Shown here one piece after another: positions 29,933 to 32,379 of a stretch of 32,379 bases of DNA (positions within the stretch are counted from its first letter, which is position 1; each line of letters opens with the position of its first letter). The stretch lies in NCBI GenBank assembly GCA_944382965.1, contig CALWOA010000024.1, positions 1 through 32,379 of the forward strand, in the 5' to 3' direction. A model generated the notes under the pieces. That model had not been told where the DNA came from and did not search any database. It saw only the letters and a list, made by a program, of their open reading frames with translations. The translations under genes were made by a program, and so were the position numbers. Origin of the DNA: an uncultured Oscillospiraceae bacterium (GTDB taxonomy: Bacteria > Bacillota > Clostridia > Oscillospirales > Oscillospiraceae).

Positions 29933-31436
29933 ACTGCCCAGAAGCAAAGACTTGAACATTTTTCGGAAACGCCGGGAGAATTGCATTTGCAGACGAAACC
30001 TTACTGGAAAAATCCAAATGTGTGTAAATATTGGAAGTAGTGCTGATGTCGCTGTGTCCCAGCCACTCCTGAATCTCTTTCAGGCTCACACCATTGGCAT
30101 ACAGCAAACTGGCACAGCTATGTCTCAAATCATGAAAACGTATCTTTTTCAGCCTGTGCTTTGCCAACAGAATATCAAAATGCTGGGTAATGAAATTGGG
30201 CTTCATCAGTTCTCCAATGGCATTCACATTCACGTATTCCAAATAGTCGTTGCAGTAGCAGCTGCCGCAAACCTGACGGTTGATTTCCTGTTGTTGTTTT
30301 ACTTTCCGCAAGAGTCTTTCGAACGGTGTAACCAGGGGAAGCGTTCTGCAACTGGACTTTGTTTTTGTTGTGTCTCTTTGAAAAACAGTTGCTTTGCCAT
30401 CAACACACATTTCTGTTACTGTGTGCCTAATTGAAATCGTCTTCTTTTCAAAGTCAATTGCATCCCATTTCAACCCCAGCACCTCACTTCGCCGCAAGCC
30501 ATAAAATGCGCCAAGAATGATTGGAAGCTCTAGCGGGTCACCTCGCGCCACTTTGAAAAGAACATCCAGTTCCTCCTGGTTGTAGATCGTTGCCTTGTAT
30601 TGGGCTTTTCTGGGCTTCTCAACACGGTCTGCCGGATTGGATTTGATAATGCCGAGCTGGAACGCATACTGAAGGCATTTGCGTACATTTGCATGACGAC
30701 GGATAACGGTAGTCGGGGACAGTCCCGCTTCCAGCAGGCTTTGGTAGTAATCCTGAATGATTTTTGGATGCCGTTCCAAATCCTGAACCGTGCAATTCCT
30801 TTCCTTGAAGAAAGGAATGATACTTTTCTCAACGTTCATGGCGTAAGCAGCATAGGTGGTTTCCCCTACTTTGCTTCGCATCATTTCCAGCCATTCCCTG
30901 ATAAAGTCTGCAAAAAGAATGGGAGCCTGGTCGCAGCAAGGGTTCGCCGCTTCTGCCGGATTTGTGGCGATCCAGCGAAGATCAACTGCGTACCCAAGGC
31001 AAGTGGTAAGCGTTTCATGATAGAAAATCAATTCATCCGGTGTGGCATCGTCGTTCGAGCGTGCATGCTGAAAGAAGCATTCGATTTCTTTTGCTGTCAG
31101 TGCTGGGAGCATGATCGATTTCTGTTTGAAATATGGAATGATAATTCCTTTGACAGTATAGGCATAGCCAGCGTACTCTTTGGCAGACATAGCCGAGGAT
31201 TTGTCTTTCAGCCACTTCAATAAGAACTCGTCAAACAGCATCCCGGCGTTTTCCGGAAGATTGTCCGGGGCAAATTCCTCACGGGTTTTTAAGAGCAGCG
31301 CTTCCGCTCGCTTCTTATTTCCTTTGACTGTCAAGCCTGTGCTTATGGACTTTGTTTTTCTTTTGCCAAGGTTATCCTTCCAGCTTAATATCATCTGGTA
31401 ATATCCATTTTGTTCTCTCAGGTGTCCAGCAACCAT
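29931..31436 (-). CDS. Tyrosine integrase with duplicated core-binding domain
   Basis: A 501-residue site-specific recombinase. An AP2-like Arm-binding domain (about 1-50) is followed by two SAM-like core-binding domains (about 67-166 and 173-273). They share the pattern F-x-x-F-(L/I)-x-x-W-L...Y...I-I-P-(Y/F)-F-K...N-P-A. The catalytic domain (about 285-480) has Arg315 (YGLRRSE), a Lys near 358-360, His435/Arg438 (HDLRHSC), His461 and Tyr471. It is roughly 100 residues longer than typical relatives because of the second core-binding copy. ATG 31436 is 9 nt after AAAGGAGG. It lies immediately beside tRNA-Leu, its probable attachment site. Confidence 0.93.
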   Translation of the reverse strand: MVAGHLREQNGYYQMILSWKDNLGKRKTKSISTGLTVKGNKKRAEALLLKTREEFAPDNLPENAGMLFDEFLLKWLKDKSSAMSAKEYAGYAYTVKGIIIPYFKQKSIMLPALTAKEIECFFQHARSNDDATPDELIFYHETLTTCLGYAVDLRWIATNPAEAANPCCDQAPILFADFIREWLEMMRSKVGETTYAAYAMNVEKSIIPFFKERNCTVQDLERHPKIIQDYYQSLLEAGLSPTTVIRRHANVRKCLQYAFQLGIIKSNPADRVEKPRKAQYKATIYNQEELDVLFKVARGDPLELPIILGAFYGLRRSEVLGLKWDAIDFEKKTISIRHTVTEMCVDGKATVFQRDTTKTKSSCRTLPLVTPFERLLRKVKQQQEINRQVCGSCYCNDYLEYVNVNAIGELMKPNFITQHFDILLAKHRLKKIRFHDLRHSCASLLYANGVSLKEIQEWLGHSDISTTSNIYTHLDFSSKVSSANAILPAFPKNVQVFASGQ

Positions 31437-31472
31437 TATCTGATTCCTCCTTTTGGTTGTGCCGATTAACAC

Positions 31473-31505
31473 CCGTCATTGACGGAGTTATTGTAGCATT
31501 GACGG
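31473..31505. repeat. TGACGG repeats between integrase and excisionase genes
   Basis: A perfect 6-1-6 palindrome, CCGTCATTGACGG (31473-31485), is followed 20 bp later by a second CATTGACGG (31497-31505). They lie upstream of the integrase start and may be Xis/Int or repressor sites. Confidence 0.5.
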
Positions 31506-31523
31506 GGAAAAAGCGCAAACTTG

Positions 31524-31754
31524 TCAAGCCCTGATTGTAGGAGATTGATCGATAATTCCCAAATATTTTATGACATTGATTTTGGGGATTTTATATGTAC
31601 GGCCAATTTTGAGACAGGCAATTTGATTTTCCCGAATCAGTCGATATGCCAATCGCTCGCTGATGTGCAGCATCTGGCCAAGCTGCGTCACTGACACAAC
31701 ATCAGGATACTTTGCAAACATCTGAGAATAGGCATCTTTTGTGGAAACACTCAT
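31524..31754 (-). CDS. Excisionase-like helix-turn-helix protein
   Basis: A 76-residue MerR/excisionase-type DNA-binding protein. VSVTQLGQMLHISERLAYRLIRENQIACLKIGRTYKIPKINVIKYLG (about 21-67) is the compact winged HTH seen in Xis-like proteins, with a short N-terminal helix before it. I chose ATG 31754, 9 nt after GGAGG; an in-frame ATG at 31760 is only 3 nt from that site. It lies 87 bp upstream of the integrase gene on the same strand, and the gap carries TGACGG repeats that it could bind. It probably sets the direction of recombination for the tRNA-Leu element. Confidence 0.82.
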   Translation of the reverse strand: MSVSTKDAYSQMFAKYPDVVSVTQLGQMLHISERLAYRLIRENQIACLKIGRTYKIPKINVIKYLGIIDQSPTIRA

Positions 31755-32379
31755 ATCCATTCACCTCCTGCCGTGTTTCTCTCTGTGTATCAAAATCACA
31801 TGGATGTGCTGGGAGATAAATCCCCCAGCACACGGCATCTGACTTTGATTACCGCTGTACCATCCATTTGAACTGTAATAAACATTCTAATCGAAGGGGC
31901 AGCAGTTTTCCGTTAATGCCTTGGTTTGATGTTTTTCCGTCATATTTGTTCGTTCCCTGACGGTGGGCGTGGCACAGGCTGTCTCTGGCGAGACGATCAT
32001 AACTCCAATACTCCGCTGCCTGTGAAAGCTGGCGTAAGTATCAGGGCTTCCCCCAAGTCTGCGGGAGAGCGTGAGCAAGTATCTTTAACCGCTGCAAGGT
32101 CACGGCATACCCGCTTGCCAAGGCGGACGTTACGGCTGCGTTGATTCGCTCGGATGGTATTTCAATATCACCTCCCAGTGAAACCCATCGTCCCGGCGAC
32201 GCTCCTGAAGTGCTGCTTGCAGCTTAGTGTTCCTGTTACCACGAGTAATTCAGTTTTCAACGACTCATGAAAGATTTTCACAGCTGAGAATGAAAATAAA
32301 GCAGGTGCGTCAGAGCGTATTATCTGCTATACTGAATTTAGCAGGCGAAGTCCGGTTGCACTTTGGCGGAAATGCCACC
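31755..32379. other. Gene-poor DNA of the tRNA-Leu element
   Basis: No supported full gene in 625 bases. A hairpin with a 9-bp stem (TGTGCTGGG, 31805-31813, with 31824-31832) lies upstream of the excisionase-like gene. Two TGACGG half-sites in inverted orientation occur at 31937-31942 and 31958-31963. On the minus strand a frame entering from the window edge stops at 32338-32340 and could be the last 13 codons of an element gene. Several short minus-strand frames with a GGAGGTGAT-like site near 32170 look suggestive but are broken by stops. Confidence 0.4.

Larger units (their letters stand above)
29896..32379. mobile_element. Integrative element inserted at tRNA-Leu (left end, incomplete)
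   Basis: It starts directly after the CCA of tRNA-Leu and contains an integrase pointing at the tRNA, an excisionase-like gene and gene-poor DNA running off the window. This is the classic layout of tRNA-targeted islands. The far att copy of the tRNA 3' end should lie beyond the window. Confidence 0.75.

Noticed and set aside
31887-32078. 63-codon minus-strand frame in the tRNA-Leu element
   Set aside because: It starts with TTG without a ribosome site, crosses the inverted TGACGG half-sites, and no family is recognisable.
1-32379. CRISPR arrays, defence islands, restriction systems, rRNA or phage structural genes
   Set aside because: No spaced direct repeats of the CRISPR type and no matching gene families were found on either strand.

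Overview
The window looks like a chromosome segment of a Gram-positive anaerobe of the Clostridia, most likely an Oscillospirales (Oscillospiraceae/Ruminococcaceae) gut bacterium. This is an inference. It rests on strong AGGAGG-type ribosome binding sites, TTGACA/TATAAT promoters with 17-bp spacing, tRNA genes with encoded CCA, heavy use of CGG arginine codons at moderate GC, rubrerythrin, phosphate acetyltransferase, SLH-domain proteins, and a MinD/MgsA neighbourhood like the mre-min-rodA-mgsA clusters of Clostridia.

Two integrative elements lie at the edges. The left one (1 to about 4660) holds a truncated unknown gene, a DUF6809-like gene, an excisionase-like HTH gene, a second HTH gene, a hairpin-rich 577-bp gap and two tandem tyrosine recombinases. 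The right one (about 29896 to the end) begins directly at the 3' end of an intact tRNA-Leu(CAA). It carries a tyrosine integrase with two core-binding domains, an excisionase-like gene and a stretch without a clear gene. Both tRNA loci in the window (Pro and Leu) are accompanied by broken 5'-half tRNA copies, which suggests repeated past integration or recombination.

Between them is core chromosome. 4733-9523 (minus) is a four-gene operon: a ferric-iron-type ABC transporter (ATPase, binding lipoprotein, fused two-domain permease) translationally coupled to a beta-CASP-like metallo-beta-lactamase-fold protein. 10011-11356 holds tRNA-Pro, its degenerate tandem copies and a YesL-like membrane protein. 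11635-15250 is argG-argH-argF, the last steps from ornithine to arginine, with a strong promoter and a 15-bp palindromic operator. A LytTR/DUF3021 regulatory pair follows, then a GNAT acetyltransferase.

17015-19599 (minus) is a coupled alcohol dehydrogenase/aldehyde dehydrogenase pair, divergent from an NhaC-type Na+/H+ antiporter. Next come an SLH/Ig-like surface protein and an operon of DUF308 membrane protein, phosphopantetheinyl transferase and TatD nuclease. These are followed by rubrerythrin, a divergent XRE regulator/zinc-ribbon pair sharing an operator, and pta. Last are a MinD-like ATPase, a methylglyoxal-synthase-like protein with substituted catalytic residues, and hisS.

The most unusual items are the MgsA-like protein lacking its catalytic Asp and His, the MBL protein coupled to the ABC transporter, the tRNA-Pro fragment array, and the two integrases with extra domains. 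No CRISPR array, rRNA, or recognisable defence or biosynthetic cluster was seen.
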